DNA of 64,000 nucleotides from Sipunculus nudus (GCA_026874595.1 CM049315.1:68457916-68521915); one strand, 5' to 3'. Positions 22,976 through 36,109 are shown, numbered from the stretch's first letter. Numbers and translations are program-made. The notes: generated by a model from the sequence alone, not told the origin.

Positions 22976-24630
22976 CAGTGGCGGAACCAGAGGGGGAGCT
23001 TTGGGGGCTGAAGCCCCCCCCCTTCCAGGGTGGAAACATTGTTATCATTTTTTTATCAGAGAGGATTTTCATTACATTATTTCAGTTGCCGTCATACAAA
23101 TATCACCCTTTCAACTGAAACATAAACGTTGAAAACCCAAGGAATCGTTAGGAGAGGCGCATGTCTACACCAGGATCAGGCATCTATTTTATTCCCCCGC
23201 CGTTAAGTAGGAGGACTACTAAAATGTGCCGCGTCTGTCAGTCCCTCGGTCCTTTCGTCCACCTGTCCTTCAAAATCCGTCCGTCCGTCCCACACCATCA
23301 CTGATGCCACATTTTCCTGGTTAACATATAGCAGGGGACCATTGGGGCCCTAGGTCCTTTTGTATTTTTAAATAATTACTTGGGCATCCCAAAATTGGTA
23401 ACAGACGTTAAAAATTTCGAATTACAGAATCTATCATCCGTGGCTCCCTCAAGTATTTCTTATGCAATGCTCCAGCTGTCCTTGGGCTTGGACATCTTGC
23501 TTGTGAACATGATTAAGCGTTTAAATAAAAAGCAAACCTTTTTCACCTATTTATCCTAGAAATAAAAATCATTTTCTCTTTTTAACAAAACGTCAATAGG
23601 TTATCATTCAAATAAAAAAAAAAATAATAAACAATGTCTGAATATGCTTACATCATAGCATTCGTTTTTCATGATAGGCAGTGGAAATTTACTGCCTCGT
23701 CATAAATAACATGTATGGTGGACTGGGATTTTGGCTGTATATATCAGTTTGATTTCTCAATGGGGAATCTGTGTTGAAATTATTTTTCCTTGTCGCTCTT
23801 TAAAAGAAAAAAATGTAAAAAACGGTACAAGAAACTTGAGTAAACTGACAATTTTTTATACCTTTAGCGTCCTTTTATGGAAGATATATTATCGATTACA
23901 AATGTATAAATTACCAAATAAATATGGAAATGATAATGCATAAATATGCGAACGAAAGAAATGCATTTTATACTTCAGACGTTATAGACTAAAGAAGCAA
24001 CTGCAAATATGGAGAAGTAATTTAAGCGGAAAGAAGAAACCGCCTCGGGCAGATAACGGACTGGAGGAGGCCGCCGCGGCCCAGGGAAGGCGGGCGGAGC
24101 GGCTTTTGGGCAGGTCACTTGTTTTTCACTTTTACCTGTATTGTTATATGGATCATTAGAAAATAGAAAAAAAAACTGTAATTACAAACTAATTATAAAA
24201 TCGGTTAAACACATAATCGAACAGATCGATATTTTTGTAGAAATACAAAAGTCATCAGGAAAATCTGACTTGTTGTCAAAAATACACCGAACGTTTATGT
24301 CAGGATTCTTCCTTTGACAAAATAGATCAAATGTTAAAAAGAAAAACAGATGTCTTACCGTACATGATGGTTTATACACCAAAGGAAAAGTGCAAGCAGA
24401 ATTAATACCCAAAACTGTACAGGTTTAGCAGTTGTATACTCGATATCACGTCCGGCTTCCCAAGAAGTATGAAATACAGTCTTTACGTCAGTCACGTTGC
24501 CAGGCACCATGATAGCTGAACGTTCGGACGTTACTAGGGTGATGAACTCATTACGTCATTTTTTTACCTTATACAAACGTTCGGCAGATAGGTGTTTATG
24601 TAATTAACGCCGTGAACGCTTTACATGATA
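22976..24630. mobile_element. Unit-2-specific insertion beginning with a hAT-like terminus
   Basis: Homology to unit 1 ends exactly at 22975, where CAGTGGCGGAACCAG begins, a hAT-type left terminus followed by G- and C-rich text. A matching right terminus was not found. A GC-rich patch occurs at 24025-24110. Homology resumes near 24630 at the equivalent of 13540, so a 12 kb segment that in unit 1 carries gene A and the gag relic is replaced here by 1.65 kb without recognisable genes. Confidence 0.4.
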
Positions 24631-24739
24631 CAGATTTCCTGCCGTTATTACATTGTAAGTTAAACAATTTTTCTCATCCTCGTAGCATTGTGGAGATAAT
24701 GATAATGATGACATTGGTAACGATAATGCTAACATATAT

Positions 24740-26303
24740 GGGTCATTCTACGAAAAACGACCCATTCCAGCGGGTACAACATCTGAAAAATAACTTATCA
24801 TAATATTTATTTTATAGAGTCTCTCATGGAAATAAAAATGTAAGCTGCATGAAATTAATTTCGGCAGAGCACCTTATATAATGAAAAGTTATAGTTTTGG
24901 CTGATTTAATGTCCTATGTGTATCATCAATTTCAACAGCGTTACAGACTTTAAGCAATGCTTGGAAATTATCATGAAAGATTGAGCTGGATTTTTTTTTC
25001 TAGCCAATTTCATGGTCCCACATAATTTATTTAGAAAAAATAAGAAGGGCTCACCTGTACGATGTATTTTATTATAAATACATATTTTAACCCTATAAAA
25101 TGCATATTTTTAATATTATGAGTTACGTTTAAATCCTGAAACAAAATACAACCGAAACCCACAGAAGGTATAATGCAATAAATAGAAGGAAAATATAGCA
25201 ATCTACCTCGGTAAATAAAAAATACAGGAGATAAAAGCATTTTCTAAAATGTTTCAAGTCATTTTTTACTTGAAATTAGGTCTATTTTCAAAATATAAGG
25301 GTGTTGAAAAAGGATAACGGTGCTTAATTACAATAAATGGGATCATTGGCAAAATTATTACTTAAAGCAAGCAGACTTCTTATATTATATTTTAAAGTTT
25401 AATATTTAAAAATACATATCACAGTGATAGTTATAAAAAACTATGAAATTCCTGAACAACAATGCCAGTTTGTAGAATTTAGATCTTACATCCATCCTGC
25501 CACCTATTTCTTTCAACACCGTTCATTAAGATTCATCTCCATTAAAAGTGAAAAGTAACGGTGTTGATGCATAATGGTGTTGAAAAAAGATATATTTATT
25601 CAAAGAAACTTAATTACTCCTTCAACCTTTCTAGTACTCAGTATATGTATGTGTTTACAGTGTACGCTATATTCCAAAACTAAGAAAAGCATAAATATTT
25701 CCATTATTTTGGAGAAAAATAGGTAACGGTGTTGAAAAGCAATAAATATACGGACATTTTTTCACAATTATCGAAATTTCCTGTTGTAAAATGACAAAAT
25801 ACATACCAATAATGATGGTTTTTTGGAGTCATTCTGTGACGTTACTTCAACTTAGGTGGGTTTAAACAAGGAGTAATCAATCAACATCGTGTCAGAGCGA
25901 TCAAATCGTCTTTATAACGGTGTTGAAAAAAAATCTGGGGACACACATTTAAGTGCAATAAAAGTGGAAAAATTAGAGGGATGTAAAGAAACTTGTGGAA
26001 GTTTTAAAGTAATGATTTGATTAAACATGAAGAGTGAAAAAAATCTTAGGCCAATACCATTTTTAATAAAAAAAGGAGGATAATCAGTTTTTTATTATGG
26101 CCTGGGGAGAAGTACTTTTCAATGACCTTTGAACCATTAAGTATAGATTTGAAGCATTTTAGGTATTACTCCGCTAAACAAATAAGCTCAAATTAAGCAG
26201 AAAATATTAGGTACTAAAATTAAATCCCGAAAGCACAATGACAGATGATATATATATTTACTATGGCACTGTGAATGCTAGGTCGTTTTCTGTAGGATGA
26301 CCC
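24740..26303. mobile_element. 1.56 kb inverted-repeat DNA element with ACGGTGTTGAAA repeats
   Basis: About 26 bases at the left (GGGTCATTCTACG..., from 24740) recur inverted at the right (ending GATGACCC at 26303) with few mismatches, flanked on both sides by ATATAT. Unit 1 shows the unoccupied site near 13640-13655, and the flanks are otherwise collinear. The motif AACGGTGTTGAAAA or a close variant occurs at 25299, 25557, 25573, 25725 and 25916, and inverted at 25513. No long ORF exists, so it is non-autonomous. The superfamily was not recognised. Confidence 0.75.
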
Positions 26304-26782
26304 ATATATTGTTTTTGCTATTGCTATTCTAAAAGTTTACTTAACATTTCAATCAAGTATTTCCAATTTACAAGATCGGGCCAATACTGATCCGAATATT
26401 TACCACATTCACTGCGTAACAGTTGCCGGTTCATTTTTAGATTGTAAATTCAATTCGAATTTTTATTTATTTGTTTTCATAATGCATATGACGGTCTTTA
26501 CCCTTGAGCTCTGCTAGAGCTATTTTGTCTTCGCTGATGGGGTATGCGTTCATCCCCGCTCGTGTGTGTGTTTTTGTGTTTTTTTTTACACACATAACTT
26601 TTCAAACGATTATGAATGGAATATCATAAAATTTTAAAGGCATATCGGGAATGGCCAAATGAAGAATCGAATAGATTTTGGTGTGGATCCGGTACAGCAC
26701 GCGGATACAGTATCAAGGTCATATATATGATCAAGGAATACTCACAAATGTACAGTCACTGTTGCACGAATTAACTGGGTAG
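26304..26782. other. Unit 2 sequence homologous to 13655-14130
   Basis: Non-coding sequence, roughly 80-85 percent identical to unit 1. It ends at the left border of the next inverted-repeat element. Confidence 0.6.
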
Positions 26783-27121
26783 GGATCTGATTCACGGACT
26801 ACACAACACGCCAACTGATATATGTATAAGCAATATATACACATGTTTGTCAAATAATGTGTATTCTCCACCTCCTTGCAAACCGCTGGAACACCGCTGA
26901 AAAGAAAACACACATATATCTAACGGAAACCTCACTTAGGCGCACAACTAGCTATAACGGACTTGATAGTTGAGTCCCTTTAAAATTCCCTATATGTTAT
27001 GTATAAGCGGAACCTCTATAACGCGGACACCTCGATCACTACTGCGGACAGCGGACAGCAGATTTAAACTCAAACCAACATTCTAGGTGTAAATGAATCA
27101 CTTTTAGACAGGTTTCACAGT

Positions 27122-27122
27122 A

Positions 27123-27188
<66 letters not shown>

Positions 27189-27225
27189 AATATATATATA
27201 TATGTTTATATATATATATATATAA
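27122..27225. repeat. (TA)n microsatellite
   Basis: About 100 bases of nearly pure TA inside the inverted-repeat insertion. Confidence 0.9.
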
Positions 27226-27771
27226 TCGATTAAAAACGGTTATGCATGCACATTTAAGAATCTAATCCCGTTAGAAATATATAAGAACACAAATATGCAA
27301 CCAATTTAATCCATTATAATATATAGCGACCAAACATTGGTTTAACACGTTAATTGGCATACTACCAATACGTATTATATATAAATCAGACTATTGCTTA
27401 TATGCAGGCTATATACATCAATGTTTTAGTAAAAGTGAGTTTATTTCTAGAGGTACTAATGTTTGATGTCACTATCAGATCAAGGACAGTTGTTTCATAA
27501 CATTTGAAACAGATGAACACTGGCACTTGTGCATGGTCTCGTTTCTAAATTTTATTTCCATATTTAATTTGCAATATAAGCATAGGAAACCCCCTACATA
27601 GCTGTATCCCTTGCACATCGTCGGGATATATTATCTTGTCAAACAAGAACAATAACTGATAGACATACGTATTAATAATGACATTAACAGTATCCACCGG
27701 CTCCGCCATTCTAACACAGCGCTGGCAATATCTCTCAAGGTTTTCAGTCTTTTCACACACATACACACACA

Positions 27772-27774
<3 letters not shown>

Positions 27775-27829
<55 letters not shown>

Positions 27830-27830
27830 A
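27775..27830. repeat. (GA)n microsatellite
   Basis: About 55 bases of AG repeats with single interruptions. The Ser/Leu-rich minus-strand frame across it is a repeat artefact. Confidence 0.9.
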
Positions 27831-28611
27831 GATTGTAGTAGAGATTAAACTCCATGAAGAGTGGACCTATTTACATTTTTAGCCATTTATATTACAGTAC
27901 TCGAGCACGAGGACCGACTACTCCAAATGTACTCATGATTACTGTTATGAGTACTTTCAGCAGTTAAACCTAAGATGTGGAATGGAAATAAAACAATGTC
28001 TTCTGTTTGATGTCATAAAAATATGATGCTTTGTGAAGCTTATGAAATGTCTACTCAACTTGTTTATTTTACATGTAACTAATAAAAATTTAATAGCCAT
28101 AAGAGCTGATTCACTTTTAAATAAGAATAATTATCTTGAACATTCTGATAATTATTGTGAGATATTGTTACAAATCCAAAATGTAAGAAATTTGCCTCTA
28201 AAAAATTATAAGCACTGTTGTGGCTAGTTATTGTTATAATTAAAATACAGTTACTCTCCGACGCGTATGTTTTATTAATAATAGCATAAATTTAGATTCC
28301 CATGTGAATATTCAATAGATTGCAAACTTGTGACATTCTAAAACACATACAATGATGATTAGGTGATAAGTTGTCAGTGTTCAGTTCTGCAATGATATAT
28401 AATCAAAGACCATACTTGATAACGTTTAATTAAATTTATAATCAGTATAAATATTATCTCATCATTTAAAGGTGATATTAAAAATACCTTATTTAAAAAT
28501 TAATATTCCCTTGTCCTATAATGCATCCCTTTTAGTTTAGTTATGCCAGGTTTTATTAGACGTTTCTTTGGGTTAATTTAGAGTATATACATACATTTTC
28601 TTGGTATTTCT

Positions 28612-28647
<36 letters not shown>

Positions 28648-31000
28648 CTGTACTGTGTTAACTCGCACACAGAACCATGACAACGTATAAAACGAGGGAC
28701 CCATGGGCCACGGCGCTCAGCAAATGCAAAATATGCAAAAATATTCTATTGTAATGTTTTTCATTTATATAAGCATATGAGAAGCTAAGAGGAAAGGGGC
28801 CCTTCTACTTGGTTATAGTAAAGTTCTAAATATATGATTGCAAAACAAGACTGTCATAAAGAAAAACAGTAAAAGTTTTGAAATACTGTGTTGCACTTGA
28901 AAAAATTACAGATGGACAGGTAAATGGACAGAATGGACTAATACCTTTATTTCATTTCCAAGGGAATAATGCATTTATGTTTATATATAAGCCCATTTTT
29001 TTACCATATCCACTTTTTCCATTAAAGGTTTTTTTTTTTCTTATTCATTTTTTTATTTAAAAGTTTTATAAATTTGTAATAAAAAAACTGAAAATATAAG
29101 TAAAAATATCAGAATTCTAAGTTACAACCATTATATATCCAGAGTGTAGCTCATATTGGGTCATATTATGCATACACATATATTTGATTTTTTAAAATCA
29201 CAAATGTTTAAACTGAAATTAAAAAATATGATGCCACAACATGGCATCTTCAAGATTATTCCTTGAATCACTATTTAAAAGTTTTGCACATTTGAGTTTT
29301 CAGTACATGCTTAATATTACTACTAGGTGGGCTAGATGTAAACAACACTTGACATGGTATATGAAAACTTGAATAAAAGCTACCCTTTTCAATCATTTCC
29401 TTTGAAATTTCAGATTTTAAAAGATTAAATCTTTATGTATATGCTGTGAAAATTAATTCAACAATGCTTACCGGGAAAAAACGTGCCGTTGCCAAAGTTG
29501 GACAAAATATTTGCAAAATTCAGATCTTAATTTTGGGTACACAATTGAATCTTGATTGAATAAAGTTATATTCTTGAAAAAGTCTCCAGCTTCAGCAATT
29601 CTCATGTTAGGTGAGTAAATATATTTCCTGATTTTTTTTTTAAAAATTGCATTATATTTGGGCATAAAATTGGGCATTTTAAATTGCATTATATTTGGGC
29701 CTAACTTCAAAATAATACGCAATACTGACCTAATTTTTGGTATGCTCAAAGAAAATGTAGAAAAAAATATGAATACTAAATATGATCAAAAACAGATCAG
29801 TGGTTTTGATATTAGGCAGCCTTGAAGTGTAACAATGGCTTTTTTATGGAGAACGGAGGTTTTTCCTTAATATCTCGAAGAGACAATGTCCTAGTAAGCC
29901 AAGTTTCGGTATGGTAGCAGATTTTTGGGACATCTAAGGGTATGCAAAATTTTGGAATCGTAGGTCTAACGGTTTCAAAACGTACCTGTTGACAGACGGA
30001 CAACCGGACGGACAAAGGACCACAACTATAGCTTAGATGACATACAGTCAGCTGAGCTAACCAGTGAACAGGAGATATTAAGCCCGTGTATCGGCATGGA
30101 TATGCTTGACAACTTTCGTTATCAGCCTAAATGAGTGAGACTATACACCTATATTCATTATTGCAAATGAATATGTACCTGAAGTGTCACTTATAGAGGT
30201 GTCTGTAATACAGAGATGCCAATAAGGAGAGGTTCAGGAGTTTAATTATGAAACGAAGTGCTTGATCCTATAAGTTGAACTTCATGCCGTCTACAGTAGT
30301 CGGAAGAGTTACACTTACATGTACCACATATAAGATCTTGTACTTATACGCAGATCAAACCGATCTGAGGTGTAGGTTTTACCACCACTTCAGCCTGACA
30401 TATGAACAAAAGACTTTTTATTATATATTTATTCTTCTTTCACAGATTAATCGCATGTCCATGAGTTATACTCCTTGAATTTTAATTTTTATTTTGTTCA
30501 AAATAAAAAATTGTATGTACCGCATAAAATGGGTTGCTGTTCAAGAGGCAATATTTGTCTTATTAACATTATGACAGGTTCACTGTTATAACATTATACG
30601 CTGCGAACAGAATTTTATCACCTATCTCAAAATGAAAGTTCTGTATATGACCTGCAGACAACGACTTGATATATTTCGCTTCCTTGAAATATTTCAGAAG
30701 CCTAGACACAGAAAAATGATATTATCGAATAGCCTTTAAATATATAGTACATGTATATATATAGATGTATGATTAGCCAACGTCAGTGAACCGACTTTTC
30801 TGTGTATACCATTCCTATCTAGTACATGTATATATAAATATTATAGAAATATATAAATATGTTCGTTTCAACGATGTTCCAGCTGTTTGCAAGGAGGTTG
30901 AGTGCTAACATACATTATTTTGCATATATATATATATTGCTTATACATGTATCGGTTGGCCTGTTGTGTACTCTGTGAATCAGTTCCGTAAGATTTATTA

Positions 31001-31040
31001 TGTCGTACGTACGAGATAGTATATCGTACGTACGAGATAA
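31001..31040. repeat. Duplicated TCGTACGTACGA palindrome
   Basis: A 12-base perfect palindrome occurs twice, about 22 bases apart, near the right edge of the inverted-repeat insertion. The surrounding TATTATG...GAGATAAATAA text is also partly symmetric, so this could be a tiny element or a protein-binding array. Confidence 0.5.
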
Positions 31041-31150
31041 ATAATTTATTTTTCTTTTACCAGGTGGCAGCAATACGCTTCCGTAGTTATGCTTTGGATT
31101 TCAGAATAAAAAAATTATCTTAATAAATGACTTTTGTTGAAAGAAACCGT

Positions 31151-32360
31151 TCAAGCTGACGGTTATTCCATGTTTCTTTTTCTTTATAACACATACACAC
31201 ACACACACACACATATATATTGTCAGACCATTAGCATATCTAGCTTTTTGATGAGACCTACCATTTGGTTTGTCCAATCTTTGGGGATATAGATCGCCAT
31301 AAACTAAATTCAGGAGATAAAAATCAAAGAGAATTTTTAAGGACCACTCTGGATCTTTTATTATAATCGAGATATGCACCCAGTGACCTCGAATTATAGA
31401 GCAGAGTTGTCTGTTGTCTCAGTTTCTGTCGCTCTCAGGTATTTTTTTTATCTCTCTGTCTCTCTCACACACAATAAAGCCATAGAACCAGAAAACTCTT
31501 ATACACTGAGCTTTATGTATTAATATTGTGTGTATATAATTTATGTGCCTGTGAGCCGCACATGTATGGCAAATACAGGAAGTCAAATGCCTGACGTTAT
31601 CACGTTAACACTTGGCGGGTATTTTTACAAATGGCGGTAGAACTTGTGCGGCTTTAACAACAAGCAATCACAAATATTTATTTCGCCCATAACCTCGGTT
31701 TTATTATCATCATCACCAACACCACAATCATAAGACAATGAATAACATGCATATCTCACTCTCTCTCTACATGCTTTGAATGAGTCCATGCGTATATGTG
31801 CCTATTTCCTGAGAGTAGTCTTTGCTGCATCCCAGAATTCCGTTCGGTTTCTCGGCTTCCATTTCCACTTCTCCTCCGTCTCTGTATTTGTATAGTTCTT
31901 GGTGCCCTTTACTAATCGATGGACATGCATGGTCCTCTTGGACTACCGTCTTCTGCATCTCTCTTCTTGTTGGCGGCTTAGACCGTGACAGCTTGTTATC
32001 AGCCTGTATCCTCACCCGCGTGTTGACGCAACGCCTGTCCTTCCACCTGTGTAAACAGTGTCAAGACTGTCAGCTGTTTCAGATTGTGACTTGCGAAAGA
32101 CGTGTAGATGAATCTTTGTGAACACCTCTGTGAATTCCTGGGTGGAGGTTTAGGCCTACTGTTCTTACAGATGGTCTATAGCTATCCGTGTATATACAGA
32201 TGGTCTTTAGCTATCCGTGTATATACAGCTGGTCAATAGCTATCCGTGCATATACAGATGGTCTGTAGCTATATCCGTGTATACACAGAAGGTCTGTAGT
32301 TAAACGTGTATATGCTCCATATTAACCTCCTTGGAATCCCGCTCAAGAAGTCTGTGCTTC
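31151..32360. other. Unit 2 flank 3' of pseudogene C
   Basis: Homologous to 14460-15773 of unit 1. Non-coding, with CA and TC tracts and the expanded minisatellite at 32168-32305. An open frame at 31767-32015 on the minus strand is conserved in part at the same place in units 1 and 3, but reading frame and ends are not, so I do not call it a gene. Confidence 0.55.
32168..32305. repeat. About 29-base minisatellite, expanded to about five copies
   Basis: Units contain GGTCTGTAGCTATCCGTGTA with variation between copies. There are two copies at the matching places of units 1 and 3. Confidence 0.8.
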
Positions 32361-34685
32361 TCATAGTTTGTGAAGAACTGCTGGTAGAGCGTCCATTTTC
32401 TGCCTCACTTTGAAAGGGATATGCTCATTTTCCTTGAAACTGAAATATGTACAAAGACAAATAAATAACTATCAGAAATTTATATTCTCAGCAGGGTTGG
32501 GTTCAAACACTTTAAAAATAATCGATTACAAATATAATTACTTTTAAAAATAATCGATTACAATTACAAATACTTTTGTGTTTTCAAAAAAAGTAATTGA
32601 TTACAATTACAAATACTTTTTAAAGTAATTTGAATTACTTTTACAATTACTTTTTGCTTTTAGGGTATTAACATTGTGATAGTGACAACAAACAACTTTG
32701 TATTACCTTGTTTACATATCAAAATCTAAAAATAAATGTATCACACAGTGATGAATGCACTCTATACAATTTCAACATGGGTCTTTCCAAAATAATTAAA
32801 CGCTGTATCGTATTTGTTTTGTGAAGACAGTTCTCTGCTAATGCTGACTCCTGGATGTTTAGTCTAAACAAAAATGTGAACATACTCATCAGGGTTGGGT
32901 TTATTCAAATCGTTCTATAAATATTACTGTTAGTTTCATTGTTATTATATTGCTATTGCTATTACTAATTTACTATCGCCACAGTTCCTCATCTATTACT
33001 TCTTAGTGACATTTATTACTATATTACTTAACTAAATAACAAAATAATTTGGAATGAGACATTTTTTAATTTACTTTATTATTACAAAAATGTTACATTA
33101 CAATACTTTCTGTCAAATAGTGGTGCAAGGGTATTTTCAAGTTATTAAAATTCAGCATTAATTGTCAAACGATTGAATGGTCATCTTAATTAACAACTGT
33201 CCTGTCCTTTTATGTAAATATGACTCCAGTGTTGCTCCTAGAGTGCATCATTGCGGTAATGCCGCAGTTTTGTTGGCCGTGTCCCTCTGTTTTTAGGCAG
33301 GCGCGCCCATATGGACGCACTATTTTTACATGCGTCCCCTAAAAGTTTCAATAATGCGACCCTTTAACGAACGTAGTTATATAAGAATTTAAACGTTTGA
33401 GGTCTACATTTAACAAAACAAATCTATCCCTTCAGAAAGATTTGTGGGAATCCTCCGGTAGGGATTTCTGATAAAACCATATATGCGGGATTACATGATA
33501 CACATACTGTAAACTGGTTCAATGGTAACACCATCGATGTCTAGAATGCATCACCTTAGGGTTGGTCCATTCAAATGGTTGCACATGTTATGACAAAGAA
33601 CAATGTTCTAGTGGTCAGAATAAAGTTGCAAGCGTGTGTCCAGTGTTCAACGGGATGTTGTTAAGCCTACATAATCTCACATTAAGATGCATTTTAATTA
33701 TTTATAAAAGAATATGAAAAAGCAGATATTTTTTTGGATTAAATGAAGTTTAGAATGTGCGCCCACGGTCGACATGATCAATCTTTATGACATTTCCCCC
33801 TAATTTAATCCGCGAAGCGCGGTAGGAAACTCGCCTCCCCGACATTTCGAAAGTTCGCTTGTCATGATGTCAAACAGTTCTAAGCAGCATTAAACAGTTT
33901 AGAATTATACCAGGTCGATCATAAATTACATTATAATGCATCAGATGACGTTGTTACAATTGCTAAGACGATTATTTCGCTCAAGCAACTCCGTTCAGGT
34001 TTCCACCGTTCTCAAACTACCGGTATTTGTCTGTCGTGACACCGTTTCATGGCAGACCAGCCAACCGACAGCCGCTCTTTTTTATATTTGCATATTTTTA
34101 TTCTGGGCCGAACCTTCGCTCCTAAATAAAACGCCGCCTCAAAGTCACAGTTGTCATTCTTCATCAGCATACACTTGGCCTGGTCCGTGTACATGGTCAC
34201 TTTTGGGGTCTTGGACTTGACCACGTCAACCAATCTGTATGAATGGAAACACATATGGTTCACAATCTATAGTATAGAGATATTTCATCATTTATGTTAA
34301 AAATGATATGTTTCTCGACGTTTTATAACATGTCATATATTTGATATATCTTTCATGACAATGACATATTATGTGAACTTGCTTTTGTAAAGATAATAAA
34401 GGATAACAAGAAATAAAATCGAGTAAGATCTAGATCTGTTTTGAAATGCACGACATGCATGTACTGTACCTATTTGTTGAGAGACAAAAAGAACAGCACG
34501 TTCTCCGTACTGACCTTGCCGCATGCTGGTATTCTTCCAGTATTTCTGGGACAGCCTGTCGTGGCTGTAATCCCTGACGGAGCCTGCTGCAAGGCTGGCT
34601 TGACTGTCTCTGACTGTCGTGTTCTCACACTGGGGCTGATAGACCTAGATCACGTGACCATCAGGGATGATCTTTATCACTTCTG
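32361..34685 (-). pseudogene. PLK4-like: PLK4-like pseudogene C (B type)
   Basis: Three exon remnants remain in the right order. Exon 7 (32439-32361) ends early at an in-frame TGA after VLHKL. Exon 4 (34234 to about 34105) still encodes KSKTPKVTMYTDQAKCMLM but is cut off within PB2. Exon 3 (about 34685-34510) has a one-base deletion near the KYW segment and loses its 5' part. Exons 1, 2, 5 and 6 and the promoter are gone. Between exons 7 and 4 lies unrelated inserted DNA (about 32485-34105). At 34685 the sequence jumps directly to the equivalent of 19370, removing the whole 5' end. It cannot encode a polo-box protein. Confidence 0.85.
32485..34105. mobile_element. Repeat insertion inside pseudogene C
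   Basis: This replaces exons 5 and 6. CAGGGTTGGGTT occurs at 32492 and 32889 in the same orientation, each followed by AT-rich text; the first is followed by repeated AATCGATTACAATTAC-like units. Such ends are often seen in non-autonomous hAT-like elements, but I could not pair inverted termini. No ORF of note. Confidence 0.4.
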
Positions 34686-35765
34686 AGTCGACGAAGACTG
34701 ATTAGTCGAGTACTATAAAATTAATATTAATCAGTGTAGTGTGCCGACCCTCAGTGACTTAGGGCAAGGGACGTAATTAGTGGGAAATAAAATGGGCTAT
34801 ATCTACAGAAGTCACATGACGATCACTATGATGGTCATGATAATAATGATATAGTATATATCATTTAATATTGGTTAAATAATATTTCATTACTGAAAGA
34901 ACGAGTATTAGAAAATAGAACACAGCCCTTTAATAATTAACGTCCTCCTGAATATACAAATTAACATTTCATATGTTATTATCTAATATTGATTTTTTTA
35001 ATGATTAGATAATTTATATAAGTGCAAGTATTATTGCAAGCCTTAATTTTTGATTAAGAATAGTTTGGATTAAAAAAATATTTGCTTTTATACTTGAATT
35101 ATCTTTTTATATATTTTTACATGTTTTACAATACTTTTACATTCAAATGTACTTTCATATATAAACATTTATATACGGGATTTCTTTTATTCAATGAATG
35201 TATAATCTGTTGATATGTCCTCATCTCATTTCTCATTGGTGATTATTAACGAAACTGAAAGACATTATTCCCGATATATGTATACTCTGTGCTTTCGCCG
35301 TGACGTGCCATGCATGAAGGTTACACCAGTTTATAGAATATAAAATATTTCATAATATTAATAATTTTAACAACAGGATGTAATTTTGTCAGTTTTGTTA
35401 TCTTGCTCCATTAAAGTGTATAATAGTCGTGTACATTACCGAGACGAGCTGAGCTAAGGCCGTTTATTGTTTATCCCTTTTATTGCAAGATAGCAAATTC
35501 TTATGGATGTAGGTTTATGCAAGACAATTTGAAAACCGATCCTCTCATTTGTAGTTCTGAGGAAACTACAATTTAAATAAAACTACCTTGATTAAAAAGC
35601 CCGGAAAAATGAGTGTATTGTTATTCTTTAAGACTTTCGTGTGAAATTGACTAAAGTTGATAATATAATAATACTGTATCATATAATGGTGTTTTTAGAT
35701 ACACTAAAATTATTTAAAACAGTTCGTGCTTAGACTTTTCTACCCGAATGAATCTAGTCCTTATA
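34686..35765. other. Unit 2 sequence homologous to 19370-20860
   Basis: Non-coding. It lacks both the CA/TA microsatellite and the 340 bp MITE found in unit 1, so it serves as the empty-site reference for the latter. Confidence 0.65.
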
Positions 35766-36109
35766 TTATACACTAATTATTCTATATAATTAATACGGAG
35801 TTGGGTTTTTCTAGACCACGGTTTACGTGCTTCCGTTCTGATTTGACTCTCCAAATTCGGCAGACGTTTCGGTGGTGCGCTCTTCTAGGACAAGTTTGTT
35901 CTATTTTACGGGATAATACCCTATTAAGCTGAATAATTAATAACTTTTATATTTCCCCATATGCAGCCCCTATTTCTTTAGTTGTGCAAGGTCCTCCACG
36001 CCTGTGGCGCTTTTTCAGGAGGCGCCTCGGGGATTTTAACTGGCCTGTTAAGACCGTGGCCAAAGCGCATGACCTGCCCAAAACGCATTTCCGTGCAATA
36101 TGCGGTCAC

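Larger units (their letters stand above)
26783..31150. mobile_element. 4.2-4.4 kb insertion bounded by long inverted repeats
   Basis: About 120 bases at 26783-26905 (containing GATCTGATTCACGGACTACA) recur inverted at about 30870-30990. Further inside, a pair with CTCTATAACGCGGACACCTC (27010-27030) has an inverted relative near 30190-30210; that motif is common in pogo/Tigger-like ends. Unit 1 lacks the whole block (14130 continues to 14460). The interior is AT-rich and has no recognisable ORF. It contains (TA)n at 27122-27225 and 28616-28645 and (GA)n at 27775-27830. A CGGACGGACAAAGGACC-type repeat lies near 29995-30020. Exact ends and target duplication are unclear. Confidence 0.6.

Noticed and set aside
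32168-32305. CRISPR-like spaced repeats
   Set aside because: Repeats are contiguous and imperfect without unique spacers, in a eukaryotic genome: a minisatellite.
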